A DNA stretch of 64,000 nucleotides from Bradysia coprophila. Its lineage: Eukaryota > Arthropoda > Insecta > Diptera > Sciaridae. The stretch is taken from the NCBI RefSeq assembly GCF_014529535.1, contig NW_023503572.1, forward strand, positions 434,001-498,000, in the 5' to 3' direction. Position numbers and translations under genes: made by a program. The notes beneath the pieces are model-generated. The model did no database searches. It saw only the letters and a program-made list of their open reading frames with translations, and was not told the DNA's origin. Positions 12,115 to 22,333 of the stretch are shown in pieces (position 1 is the first letter of the stretch; each line of letters begins with the position of its first letter).

Positions 12115-14910
12115 CTATGTGTAACATACAAAAAGTCCCATGATCGTAGTTAATTTATTTAACACAGATACCAAATGTCATGTGGAATGGGTGGAACGCA
12201 AACTTTACTTTGTGTTTGAGTGATTCGTTTTCGTACAAAACTCATTCGGTTCTTGCTTTTTTTAAAGAAAACTTAAATTAATTTGATAATGCAGTAGGCA
12301 AACTATCTAAATTAATTATTTTCCACTAATTTGTCACAACTTTTTATTCATAATTCAATCCTGAAACACATCCGCAACCAACAAACGTCAATCGGTTTTC
12401 ATTGTCTTGTTAGATTTTTCGTTTTTGCCTAAGTACATTAAACCAGAGAGCCTCTCAATATTTCCGAAATTGTTTCATTAATACGATTCAACAAATCTTT
12501 TACTGGATGCTTCGATTGATAACTTTCTTGAACTTCGAATAAGGAAAGTGTTATTAAAATCAACAAATTGAAAACAAAAGACAATGTTTATTTCTTGGAG
12601 CCATTTTCATGAAATTTATGCTAGGCAAGTATTTGAATCGTCCAAATTTGATCATGTGCACTGCATTGTTTGCGTAAAGTGCTTTTGGAAGACGTTTACG
12701 AAAAGGTCGATAAACATTCGTTAATGTTTAAATTCATTGGAGATCTAAACATGAATGAAAATGATAAAAATTCAATGGACTGTTGCATTTTATCGATGAT
12801 GCGATGATCTCTACGGCAAATTGGGATGCATATTGGGATCGGCAAAAGATTTAGACAAAGTATTAGGAAACATAGGAAAGAGTTCGATGAAACTGTGTAG
12901 TTTATGTAAAAAATCGAATAGGAAAATATTTCCAGGTGGCTGATTGTACTTAAAAATGAGAGGCAACCATTCTGTTTTCTGTCAGTGGATCTGAACCTGA
13001 AAATCAAAACCTGATCTGAAATGATTTTCATTTGACCCGACCTGACCTGATATATTTCCAATTTAACCTGATCTGACCTGACCTGTTTCAGATTTAACTT
13101 GAAATATACCGGATTGACCTGGTTCATTTGCATATTTTTTTATTGTTTCCGTTGCCGCGGAGTTCTAAAATCGTGTTTTTCGTTACGTGGTTTCATGCTC
13201 ATTTGTAACTTATTTCTCAATATATTCTCAATATAAAATAATTTGCGAAACAGGTCAATTCAGGTCAGGTAGAAGTGAGGTAGACAACAAACCAGGGTCG
13301 TTGATGTCATGGAAAGAATAGCATCTCTGAAATGGAGCTGGGCGGGACATATTGCAAGAAGGACAGATGAACGTTGGACCAAAAAGATCATGAACTGGCG
13401 ACCATATAAAAGACGAGCTATAGGTAGACCACCAGAGAGATGGACAAACGGAATTAAGAATATTGCAGGTACAAACTGGCAGCAAATGGCAATGGATCGT
13501 ACGAAATGGAAAGAAGTTGGAGAGGCCTACATCCAGCAGTGGATAGAAACAGGCTGAAAAAGAAGAAGAAGAAGAAGAAGAAGAAGTGATGTCCGGTCAG
13601 TGTTTTATATTTTCAGGTTCAACAAAAATCAGGTCAGCCCAAAATCTATCAGATCAGGTTCAGGTCAATTCAGGTTTCAGTTTGTTCCTATTTCAATGAT
13701 TTTCGATTACACTCGTGATAACCGTCAAATTACTTACGATACTACGAAGATGTGTCTGTATTTATTTTCACATAGCACATCCTTCTGACAGGAAAACGAA
13801 GAATATATTTAACGGGAAAGCGTTGAGCCACGGTTAAAGCTTAGAATTTTATTAAGATTTGAGATAAGCCTAGGAAGTGTAGTAGTCAATCCATTTGCCA
13901 CGCTCACATTTTCTGATAGTTTATCTTAAAATGAGTCAACGAATCAAAATAAATTAAAAAGAAGTTGCTGTTTCGCGACTAGTTGGAGTAGAGATTTATT
14001 ACATAATGGCGTAGGCGAGGGATACCCCACTGGATTAACAAATTATCTTGCAGCTAGCATCGTAAGGTATTTCAAAATTTTAAACTGTTACCGACTGATT
14101 CAGCTACATTGTCGCTGAATTCAAGTTCGATATCTAGGTAGAGAATTTTAATTTTCCAGGAAAAATCAGCAGACTTTCGTCACAGTAAAAATCTGGAAAA
14201 ATAAATGTTTGCAGTTTGGGGAAAGTAGACATTAAAATTGCATCTTTATTCTTCACGTCGATCATTTCCAATTTGAAAATTGATGTGAACTGAAACTGTT
14301 GTTTAGGCTCTGAACTTCTTGTAGCGATTTTACATACTCTCCACTGTACGAAAGAAGCAGTAGTAGTAACAGTGTCATGTCATACACAGTATTAATATGC
14401 ATCGGCACTACAATACTTTTCTACCGCATTCATAATATCCGGAAAGGGTGGAAAGATATGACCCGAATCTCTTCCAAATTCCTTCGATATCATCCGTAGT
14501 TAAATGAGGCTCCAAGTTTTTTTGTATTTTTTGACCTGAGATAGTCGGCCGTTGATGCTAAGAAATTTTTGTTGTGCAGCCATTTCAAAACAAAGAAAGC
14601 AAAAACAGTTAAAATTGACTAGCGCAACATGGAGTATTATAGTTAAACTCGAAGACATTTTGTTTCTTATTACACAGAAAAGCAAAAGAAAATGTTGAAT
14701 CTAAATGTACTGGACAATACCAATGAATTGAATCAAACAAAAACCAGAGAGACGACCAGCCGTCATATTCTCTCTGATAAAAACAAATCAAACGTCAATG
14801 TGCAGTGCTGTTACACCATGTACTTGCGTTCCATACATTCCACATGACATTTGGTATCTGTGTTAAATAAATTAACTACGATCATGGGACTTTTTGTATG
14901 TTACACATAG
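12115..14910. mobile_element. DNA element with ~87-bp TIRs and TA target duplication
   Basis: 12115-12201 and 14824-14910 are near-identical inverted repeats beginning CTATGTGTAACATACAAAAA. The host family B sequence reads ...GACATTACCAAAC... in its other copies. Here it is split as CATTA / TACCAAACG, so TA (12113-12114, 14911-14912) is duplicated. TA duplications fit Tc1/mariner-like superfamilies or MITEs derived from them. The 2.8-kb interior has no transposase frame. It holds degenerate ACCTG-rich repeats (about 12990-13130 and 13610-13690) and a LINE fragment. Confidence 0.75.
13268..13587 (+). pseudogene. C-terminal fragment of an RTE-like LINE with (GAA)n tail
   Basis: The frame at about 13276-13557 encodes roughly 90 residues typical of the far C-terminus of insect endonuclease/reverse-transcriptase LINEs: RIASLKWSWAGHIARR, then Arg-Trp-Thr-Lys, GRPPERW, and a final Gln-Gln-Trp. 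The stop is followed at about 13560-13587 by (GAA)n, which looks like the microsatellite 3' tail of such elements. The RT and endonuclease domains are absent, so this is a 5'-truncated insertion inside the TA-flanked element. Degenerate CAGGTC repeats lie on both sides. Confidence 0.8.
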
Positions 14911-15135
14911 TACCAAACGAAAAAAAAAGAATTTTCAAAATCGGTTGCGTCAAGTTATCGTGCAGACAGACAGTCGGACGGACAGACGGACGGACGGACA
15001 TTTTTAGACCCGTACGAAGTACTGGGGTCTTATAGGTTTACGCATACTTTTACGTGAAAACAAACTAAAAAATGCGTTTGGAGTCGATTCAAATACTCGC
15101 TTTATTTATTTTAAATTATGCCAATTGTGATTTTT

Positions 15136-15174
15136 GCCTACTAGTTTCGATTGCCACGCAATCATTATCAAGGC
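15136..15174 (-). ncRNA. Hammerhead-ribozyme-like motif, downstream repeat
   Basis: On the minus strand: GCC (stem I), TTGATAAT (core position of CUGAUGA), GATTGC-GTG-GCAATC (stem II), GAAA, a one-base-pair stem III (C-TA-G), TA before the expected cleavage point, and GGC (stem I). The order and the tiny stem III match the type I hammerheads of Penelope-like elements. The CUGAUGA core is degenerate, so activity is doubtful. Confidence 0.55.
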
Positions 15175-15480
15175 TTCGTCTCGACTAAAGACAAAATTTA
15201 CATCATAAATCAAAAATTACATTTTAGATCATACTTATACGGAGTCATAACGTACAACAATAATTCAAATACAAGTACAATCAACGTCTAAAGATTACGT
15301 AAAAAAAAAACTACATGTTACATATAAAGCTAGGAAGAAAAGTTCTACATATCTGCATATCATAAGAATCACATCTGTTATCACATCTATTTGCAAACAT
15401 GTACACATTCCAGTGTGTGTACAGTAAAACCTCCTACATTCAAATGACCAAAAGCGCAACAATGCGTTTCGTTATATCTC

Positions 15481-17964
15481 TCATTCACAATCATAAAAAA
15501 CTGATTCTAAACTCTCATCAATCTCACTTGCGTCCACAATCTCATCATTCGTATCGTCTGTGAGATCAATGATATTTTTGTCAATTCTTCTCTCCAGGCG
15601 GAACACATTGAGAAGTGGTGACGTTACATTGCCATCGTCAACATTGAGTAAATTCTCGTGTTTATGTTTATGAATGTGTATCGCTTCCCAGAATTCAACT
15701 TTCCACATTTGCTTCACCGGTTTAATAAGTTCGAGTTCACTAATGTTGATTTCATGCTTTGAAGTGAAAATGTGTTTGCCAACCGCTGTTTTGTTCAACA
15801 AATTGGCCGATTTCACATGTTCGTTGAAACGGACGAAAAGTTTGCGAATTGTCATTCCATAATACGCACGCCCACAATGGAAACATGAGATGCGGTACAC
15901 TCCAGATTTGTGTAATTCAAGAGGGGGGTCTTTTATCGATCCAGGCATGTTCATTAACGATCCATCATTTCTGTGCACGAGTTCCAGATTTACTTTGCGA
16001 TATAACGGTTTCAGCAGTCTAGTAATTTCCGGGAAATACCTAATGGCAATTCTCTTGAGTGGTTCTTCTGGTGGGTCATTGTAAAGCGTCGAGATGTCTC
16101 TCAGCTGTTTCTTTTTGCGGTGCCTATTTACGACGTCCATGATGGCCGACCTGCTGAAACCATTGGTCTCACCAATTTCGACGATTTTCTCAGTTTCAAC
16201 CCTGATCTTCTCTTCAGACAACGGCAGGCTATGCATAAAATGTGACATCGTTATTAATCGCATTGTGTGTGTCGGTTTCCGGTATACATCGATTTCAATT
16301 TGACCATTGACCACTTCGCATTGGGTATTCAAGAAAGCTATTTTTCCACCGTTCTGCCTTTCAATCGTGAACCTGATGGCTCCCTTCTTTATCTCGTCCA
16401 TCCTTTCTTCAAATATCGCTTTCACTCTATCAAACATTCTTTGATTCTGGATTACGAAAATGTCATCCATGTACCGGCTATAGAATCTAGGAAACAAAGG
16501 GTGTTTCTCAATACTCATTTCGAAGTGACACATGAACATTTCAGCGAAAAAGCTTGACAGTGCACTCCCGATGCATGCTCCTTCAAACTGGAAAAAGAAT
16601 TTTCCTCTAAACTGGAACACGTTCTGTTTCATGCATAATTGGGCCAGTTCCACATACGCTAATGCTAATTGTTGGTTAGTGCCATTCAAAATCAACCATC
16701 CCATCAGTAAGCGCAATGTAAAATCGATAGGGACACTAGGATACAGTGACGTCACATCATATGAACCCATCTCTTCGTTCTTATTGACTTTTTCACCACA
16801 AACTTGATTCGCAAAGTCAGTGCCATTCTTAACCGACTTACCAGGTGGTGGTGGCATTGCATTAAATATCTTTGACAGCTTCTTCAATATGGCTTCAGTC
16901 GGAGCGTTCGTGTTTGAGGCCACCGGTCTGGCTTTCATGTCACCGTCTTCATCAGGCTCTTTGTGGGTTTTAATTAGGACATAAAATTGGGGGACCTGTG
17001 GATTGCTTACTTTCCATTTCCTCAATTCATATCTTGGATTAGAACATAGTACATTTTTGTGTCTCTCAAGAACCGCCTCAACTTCATTTACCATTTCATA
17101 TAACGGATCCGTTTCACGTTCGACGTATGGCCCCTGACTAATGGTTTTATTGGCAATATGTTCATATTGCTCGGCATTCATCACTACGATGTTGTTGCTT
17201 TTATCCGCTTTGGTAAACACAACATTCTTTTCTCTCAGGGATTTCAATACTTCACTTGTCTCATTCGATCTCTTGTTGTGCTTAGATCCACCAACACGTT
17301 TACGCTTCGCTAGTTCTCTCATAACAATTTTGGTTGCATTATTTTCGACGAAGCATTTCACCTCATCATTCTCATGCTTCATCGATGCCATTATATCCAC
17401 ACAAATGTCTTCAATCGGAGATTTTACTGGTGGCGGGATGTACTTCAGACCTTTGTTCAGCAACGTTAGTTCTTCACTGGACAGCTCAATCGACGATAAA
17501 TTGATGACAAAATCCTCCAAATATTTCGGTCCTTTCACCACCTTATTCACACACGGCGGATATTTCACACGAAGTTTTTTGAGTTTGTTTTGCTGCTTCA
17601 CTCGGGCCATTGTTTTCTTGTGCTCAATGACCACACATATTCTACGGTATTCATCAAGCCATTTTTCATACCTCACACTGTCTGTGCATTCCTTTAATAT
17701 TCTTAGGTGTAGTTCGTAAGCTTGCCTTTCCCAGGCTACCAGGTTCGCGTGATGATTGCTAATCTCATTCTTTAACCAACGGGTTTCTGCGATGCGTTTA
17801 GCCTTCAACGACCTCGGATTAACAACATTCACTTTAACGCCAATGAAGCCAGGGCACATTTTCTTCTTCTTGCAAGTTTTTAGGTACACTAAAGACTGTC
17901 TTGTAATTTCGATTCTTGTCTTCAATCTGAAGAACACGTTCCGTTCTTGTGACCAAGTAGTCAT
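15481..17964 (-). CDS. Penelope-like reverse transcriptase with GIY-YIG endonuclease
   Basis: Single uninterrupted frame of about 827 residues from an ATG at 17964; an in-frame TTG lies 6 bases further upstream. The basic N-terminal region is followed by the Penelope-type block FTKADKSNNIVVMN (about residue 250) and the KTHK motif with ARPVASNTNAPT (about 333-356). RT motif A is SYDVTSLYPS (about 401), the finger/palm region includes GACIGSALSSFFAEMF, and motif C is YMDD at about 498. Near 690-715 are a GVYRISCFHCG ... YYG block with a Cys-x-x-Cys pair and an Arg-x-x-x-His, matching the GIY-YIG nuclease with linked zinc finger of animal Penelope-like elements. The product should copy the element RNA at nicked DNA. 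All key residues visible to me are present. This is a full-length domain order for the family and probably functional. Confidence 0.95.
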   Translation of the reverse strand: MTTWSQERNVFFRLKTRIEITRQSLVYLKTCKKKKMCPGFIGVKVNVVNPRSLKAKRIAETRWLKNEISNHHANLVAWERQAYELHLRILKECTDSVRYEKWLDEYRRICVVIEHKKTMARVKQQNKLKKLRVKYPPCVNKVVKGPKYLEDFVINLSSIELSSEELTLLNKGLKYIPPPVKSPIEDICVDIMASMKHENDEVKCFVENNATKIVMRELAKRKRVGGSKHNKRSNETSEVLKSLREKNVVFTKADKSNNIVVMNAEQYEHIANKTISQGPYVERETDPLYEMVNEVEAVLERHKNVLCSNPRYELRKWKVSNPQVPQFYVLIKTHKEPDEDGDMKARPVASNTNAPTEAILKKLSKIFNAMPPPPGKSVKNGTDFANQVCGEKVNKNEEMGSYDVTSLYPSVPIDFTLRLLMGWLILNGTNQQLALAYVELAQLCMKQNVFQFRGKFFFQFEGACIGSALSSFFAEMFMCHFEMSIEKHPLFPRFYSRYMDDIFVIQNQRMFDRVKAIFEERMDEIKKGAIRFTIERQNGGKIAFLNTQCEVVNGQIEIDVYRKPTHTMRLITMSHFMHSLPLSEEKIRVETEKIVEIGETNGFSRSAIMDVVNRHRKKKQLRDISTLYNDPPEEPLKRIAIRYFPEITRLLKPLYRKVNLELVHRNDGSLMNMPGSIKDPPLELHKSGVYRISCFHCGRAYYGMTIRKLFVRFNEHVKSANLLNKTAVGKHIFTSKHEINISELELIKPVKQMWKVEFWEAIHIHKHKHENLLNVDDGNVTSPLLNVFRLERRIDKNIIDLTDDTNDEIVDASEIDESLESVFYDCE

Positions 17965-18138
17965 TGTCAACTCATTAAGACTTTGAAACTTCGATTTTAG
18001 TCACATCGTTAATCCAAAATGATTCAAAGACGGCACGGAACACGGCACAATTATAATAATTTTACGTGAAAACAAACTAAAAAATGCGTTTGGAGTCGAT
18101 TCAAATACTCGCTTTATTTATTTTAAATTATGCCAATT

Positions 18139-18534
18139 AATCATTCGCATTCAGGACTTTTTATTTTATTTCGATAAATTATGATTTTATAAGACAAAAG
18201 TACTTCTACGGCATGGGTAAATATTGTTTTAATTTTTTTATAAATCAAATTGAAACTACATATTCAAAGTATTCGCGCTAATATTCACTTACTGCATAGC
18301 AAATGGTACCAACCAAAAAAAATAAAAATTTCATAAATTCCATACATTTCAGTAGACAGCAAACTGACAAGGTGCTGACAAGGTGCGATTTCGCAGTCAG
18401 TGCAAAAATGAATTAATTTTAATTTTATTTTTATAAAACTAATTTGAACGCGTAGATTTTTTTTAAACTTAAATTTTGAATGAACATAGTGTCTTTGATC
18501 ATTTAAAAATAAAAAACTTTTTGATGCGAATGAT
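18139..18534. mobile_element. 396-bp MITE inserted in the Penelope-like element
   Basis: The ends are imperfect inverted repeats (AATCATTCGCAT... and, inverted, ATCATTCGCATC...). CAATT is duplicated on both sides (18134-18138 and 18535-18539); the uninterrupted site, CCAATTGTGA, is seen at 15121-15130. It is non-coding. A truncated second copy lies at 11068-11329. Confidence 0.85.
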
Positions 18535-18548
18535 CAATTGTGATTTTT

Positions 18549-18587
18549 GCCTACTAGTTTCGATTGCCACGCAATCATTATCAAGGC
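18549..18587 (-). ncRNA. Hammerhead-ribozyme-like motif, upstream repeat
   Basis: Identical in sequence to the motif at 15136-15174, so the two flanking repeats each carry one, as in Penelope-like elements with ribozyme-bearing terminal repeats. It shows the same TTGATAAT core deviation. Confidence 0.55.
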
Positions 18588-18790
18588 TTCGTCTCGACAA
18601 AAAGGCAAAAAGGCAAAAATCACAATTGGCATAATTTAAAATAAATAAAGCGAGTATTTGAATCGACTCCAAACGCATTTTTTAGTTTGTTTTCACGTAA
18701 AATTATTATAATTGTGCCGTGTTCCGTGCCGTCTTTGAATCATTTTGGATTAACGATGGGACTAAAATCGAAGTTTCAAAGTCTTAATGA

Positions 18791-19312
18791 GTTTACGCAT
18801 ACGTTTGTAACACGTCGAATTGGACTCCCTGAGTAAGGGGAAACCTATTGTGATTGTCTAGAGATGTCAAATCAGTGAAAAAAAATGTCCATCTGTCCGT
18901 CTGCCTGTCTGCACGATAACTTGAGTAAAAAGCATCCGATTTTGAAAATTCTTTTTTTTCCGTTTGGTAATGTCAAAAGACAGGCTAAGTTCGAAGATGA
19001 GTGATTTTGGATCGACCCCTCCCGAGCTGAGGCCCAATAAGTGCTTTATGGTTTTTCGAAGATAACTCCGGACATTTAAACGTTACACTTGTAAGTGATA
19101 CGTCAAATAAAAGGTATTTACAATACCGATCGACAAAAAAAAGTTTATGGAAATCGGATGACCGACTCGTGAGTTAGACCCCTTGGTGTGAAACAGGCAC
19201 AGGGCGGCAAGCAGTTTTTGCTTGTAGGTCGGCCACATTTGAACATATTTCGTCTGTTTTAGCTTTTTTAGATAGGTATTGACCGTACCAATCAGGGAAA
19301 AACCCGTACTAT
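18791..19312 (+). repeat. Family B repeat, right half (continuation after the Penelope-like element)
   Basis: Continues the interrupted end block (GTTTGTAACACGTCGAATTG), then a TCCG/TCTG tract and the GCACGATAACTTGAGTAAA segment, followed by the TCGACCCCTCCCGAGCTG and TCGATCGACAAAA regions. It runs opposite to the left half at 11.56-15.05 kb, so the two halves make a head-to-head pair. Confidence 0.8.
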
Positions 19313-19583
19313 CAAGCATCTATATAAAAATTCTTTGTTTATTGTACGAATTCTTAGTTACAGTGAAAGAATTATAAGAACTTACATTTTCAACAATTCA
19401 AATCCAATCGACGTTTATTCTTTCCACATGCGATTTACACGTTACAATACATACGTAAACGTCGTAACGTTGGTAATGCATGTGGATTGTGGAATGAATA
19501 GCGTCGATTGGATTGTAATTGTTACTTCTTATAATTCCGAGACTGTAGTCCTTTTAATTGATTGACATGAACAATTTTTTTAG
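19313..19583. other. Spacer with an inverted repeat upstream of the ninjurin remnant
   Basis: About 19401-19520 is an imperfect hairpin: AATCCAATCGACG at the left and CGTCGATTGGATT at the right, with matching TTCCACATGC/GCATGTGGA inside. No upstream ninjurin exon is recognised here. Confidence 0.45.
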
Positions 19584-20427
19584 ATCCAGAATTAGACGAC
19601 GATGATGAACCGGACACCAACAATATTCCAAACACACCACAAGATCATCCAGGAGTTGATGATGGATTTTTTCCTGTTGATATCGGTCCTCGTGTTGGAG
19701 ATGACAACCCGAAAAGTGGAACTCCACTGACTAATAGAGGAAATGGCAATGTACCGTCGGGTAGACGGCCTAGCGTTAATAATAATTTTCCGTATGCACC
19801 AGGGTATGCACCAGGATATGATGGGTTTGATGTAAAATTCAATTGTTTTATCAAATGTGACTGTTGATGCTAATTGGATGGTTTTTGTTTAGCCGATCAC
19901 TGGTAATCCGCGAACTATACCAGATGTAAACGTGTATCAACACAAAAAGACTTTAGGTGAGTGCTTTGAAGGGTGATACACTCTTCCAACTGTTTATGTG
20001 TTTGTACAGCTCAGAGGTCTTACATCTGGTGCGCAAAGTCAAGCACTTGTGGTTTAACTAATCATTGACTAATCACTTAATTTCGTTCTCGGTTTCAGCC
20101 CAAGGAGTGATGGATTTAGCGCTGCTATCAGCAAATGCCAACCAGTTAAGATACGTTTTGGAATCATATAATCGTCATCCCTACTACGCTTAGTCTTTAT
20201 ATCGCTAAGTCTAATTTTGCAGGTAAGAATTGAAATCAGTTAAACTTTAACCTTGACCACGAGCACTGATTATGAACAGTCGATACGATGTGAAAAAGGA
20301 CGACCACATATGCAAGGCTGATAAAATTAATAATTTTACAATTCTCGGTATATTTCTAATAACAATTGTCAACGTGTTCACATCGTCATTTGGTGTGGCT
20401 GACCCGCCACCGGAAATGAACGGATAA
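19584..20427 (+). pseudogene. Ninjurin gene remnant (four exons, frame-broken)
   Basis: Ninjurins are two-helix membrane proteins in cell adhesion and plasma-membrane rupture. Exon 1 (19584-19831, acceptor TTTTTTTAG) encodes an acidic, Pro/Asn-rich cytoplasmic tail. Exon 2 (19893-19956) encodes PITGNPRTIPDVNVYQHKKT. Exon 3 (20099-20222) encodes AQGVMDLALLSANANQLRYV...HPYY, the family signature. The exon junction phases agree. In exon 3 the frame then meets TAG at 20191, whereas shifting it yields VFISLSLILQ, the expected first helix, so bases equivalent to -1 (mod 3) are lost. Exon 4 (about 20262-20427) encodes NSRYDVKKDDHICKADKI, the second helix and ...FGVADPPPEMNG-stop, but the residues joining helix 1 to it are missing. 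No start exon is found, and family B repeat abuts upstream. Because introns are kept, this is a decayed gene copy rather than a retrocopy. Confidence 0.8.
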
Positions 20428-22333
20428 TTTGGCGGACGTCAGATGCCGTTTGAAGGTTTCTTTTTTGAATCTCATTTTATATTTCGTCAGTGTACGTTCT
20501 TAAGTTTTAATTGATAAAAATACGGACTACTTAAACATACCTCCTACACCTCCATCTCAAATGGCACATGTCAAGCACCTCCAACGTCTCTTAAAATGAA
20601 GTTCAAATTTTGATTTTTCGTGTACTTATTACTCCCCGTTGTGTGTGTGGAGGTTATTTAATCGAACGATATACTGTGTGATTGGATGAGAGATTTAAAA
20701 TAAGGTGAACGCAGTGCCAGGTTGAAAGAAATATTTTTAAATAATTGGTCTTGCAAGAACCTTTGCAAATGCTCGATCAATCCTATTTTGGTATTACCCC
20801 TGCGTTGGTCGAATTTTTGTGGTAAAAGTTACCATTGGTAACACATTTACTATAATGATTAATGATCAACGATGAACGATCGCATTGAAATAATTCAAAT
20901 GCAAACGAGTCTCAAGGTAGCATAAACTTATTGGCTGAAGAACCAGTTGTTGCTGCAGTTGTTATAAAATCAATGTCAACTCATACAGCAGAATTGACTA
21001 TTTCGTGATTAGTAATTAGAAATGAACCAAAGTTTTAACATCAGACTGCAAATAATGCAGTACCGAAAGGAGAGATCACCGAAACAATATAATATCGGTA
21101 TTAAAAAAGTGTGTATTGTAACGGAAGAGGATCTATTTTATAAAAACAGTTGTCATTCTTCAATGAAGCTTTCTGGCACAGCTCTGCTTCTAGCATAAAC
21201 ATTCGAAATATTCTTAGGCTTATGCAATCAAAACAGGCCTTGCATTTTCTCGTGAAGATGGGATTCATGACTTCTTGGTGTGAATAAAAACAGACAACAC
21301 ATCCAGTCGGAATATATTCGAAAATTTGGTGATTTTTTGAGTGTGCAAATGAGTGTTTGTGCTGCTAGAAGCAGTGCTGTGATTCTATTCTATTATGCTC
21401 TATATTGGGTTAAAGTAGACATTTACTCTTGTTAGGGAATTTCCTGCATTAATGGCGAAGCTCGGAATGTCCTCAGGTTTCAAAGATCCGTTTCCTCAGT
21501 CTGTACCCGATAACGCTGTCGTTTTGTCAACAAACTATTTCACCATCTTATGAAAGTGTAAAAGGATGAGAGTTGAAATAATTCACAAACAAACAAATAA
21601 AATGGCAGGACTTTTATCATAGCTCGTGATAATTCTCTACATGAAATAGTAGAAGATGCTTAGCAAATCCGAAGCCCGGCTTTGCACTTGATTAAGGTAG
21701 TTCCAGTGATGGGCTCGTGCAAAACCGGGGTTTCACCTTATACAAAAAAAAATCTTTTGCTTCTTTAGCTTTGCCTGCATAATGTGTATAAGAAAGCTCT
21801 AATCAGATCTGAAGTCATTTTTGTCGTTGTCGATAGCAGATGATCATGTAAAGAAAGTGTTATTATGTAAAGACAAAACTATTAACCGAAAGTGACTTCT
21901 CTCTAAAGGGGCGACAAGATTGCCTCTCTGCCTTTTTATTTTTTATTTCAGCTGCATTTTTTATCAACTGCCCTATTCTCTGCAATCATTTTTCATGAAC
22001 ACCCACCAAAAGACTGAACCATTTGACCAAACGTCGAAGCCATTTAACATTTTATTTTCATACAAAGAATTTCACAAAATTTTCTTGTGATCTTATGGCT
22101 TTGGCTATGTTGACGGAGTGTACATGGAAAAATGCCAGAGTCGACAAGAGAAATTTGTGTGTTTTGGTAATTATTTTCACCAAAGTTACCAATAGAATTT
22201 GTAATTACGGTGAAGTTTTATAAAAAAAAGGATGAAAAAAATCTACCAAAAACAGCATTTTTTAGCATTCTCTACAACACTTTTGGTTAAATATTGTTGA
22301 ATATTTTCGAACCTCAATGAACCGCCCGTTTTG
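20428..22333. other. Intergenic, no gene or named repeat seen
   Basis: About 1.9 kb of AT-rich sequence. I found no convincing reading frame, RNA gene or inverted repeat. Confidence 0.4.

Larger units (their letters stand above)
11560..15047 (-). repeat. Family B repeat, left half, split by a 2.8-kb insertion
   Basis: 11560-12114 matches the inverse of 55.8-56.3 kb: ATGGCCGCCGGCAGCC, the ATTTACTCGAGATATTGAC unit, and the TGGCCGACCTACAAGC and TCGATCGGTATTG segments. After an insertion at 12115-14910 the repeat resumes at 14911 (CCAAACG, poly-A, CGGA tract) and enters the end block at about 15005. The Penelope-like element interrupts that block at 15048. Confidence 0.8.
15048..18790 (-). mobile_element. 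Penelope-like retroelement (complete, with target duplication)
   Basis: The element sits inside a family B end block. GTTTACGCATAC is present on both sides (15036-15047 and 18791-18802), a 12-bp target duplication. Read on the minus strand it has two direct LTR-like repeats flanking the reading frame: about 15048-15184 (downstream) and 18060-18598 (upstream, enlarged by a 396-bp MITE). About 18613-18790 is an inverted copy of 17966-18137, that is, of the 5' leader plus the repeat start. Inverted or partly tandem ends of this kind are typical of Penelope-like elements. The intact frame and sharp duplication suggest a fairly recent insertion. Confidence 0.9.

Noticed and set aside
12696..13133. 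145-codon minus-strand frame
   Set aside because: The N-terminal part is a translation of degenerate ACCTGATC-type repeats inside a transposon, and the rest has no motif.
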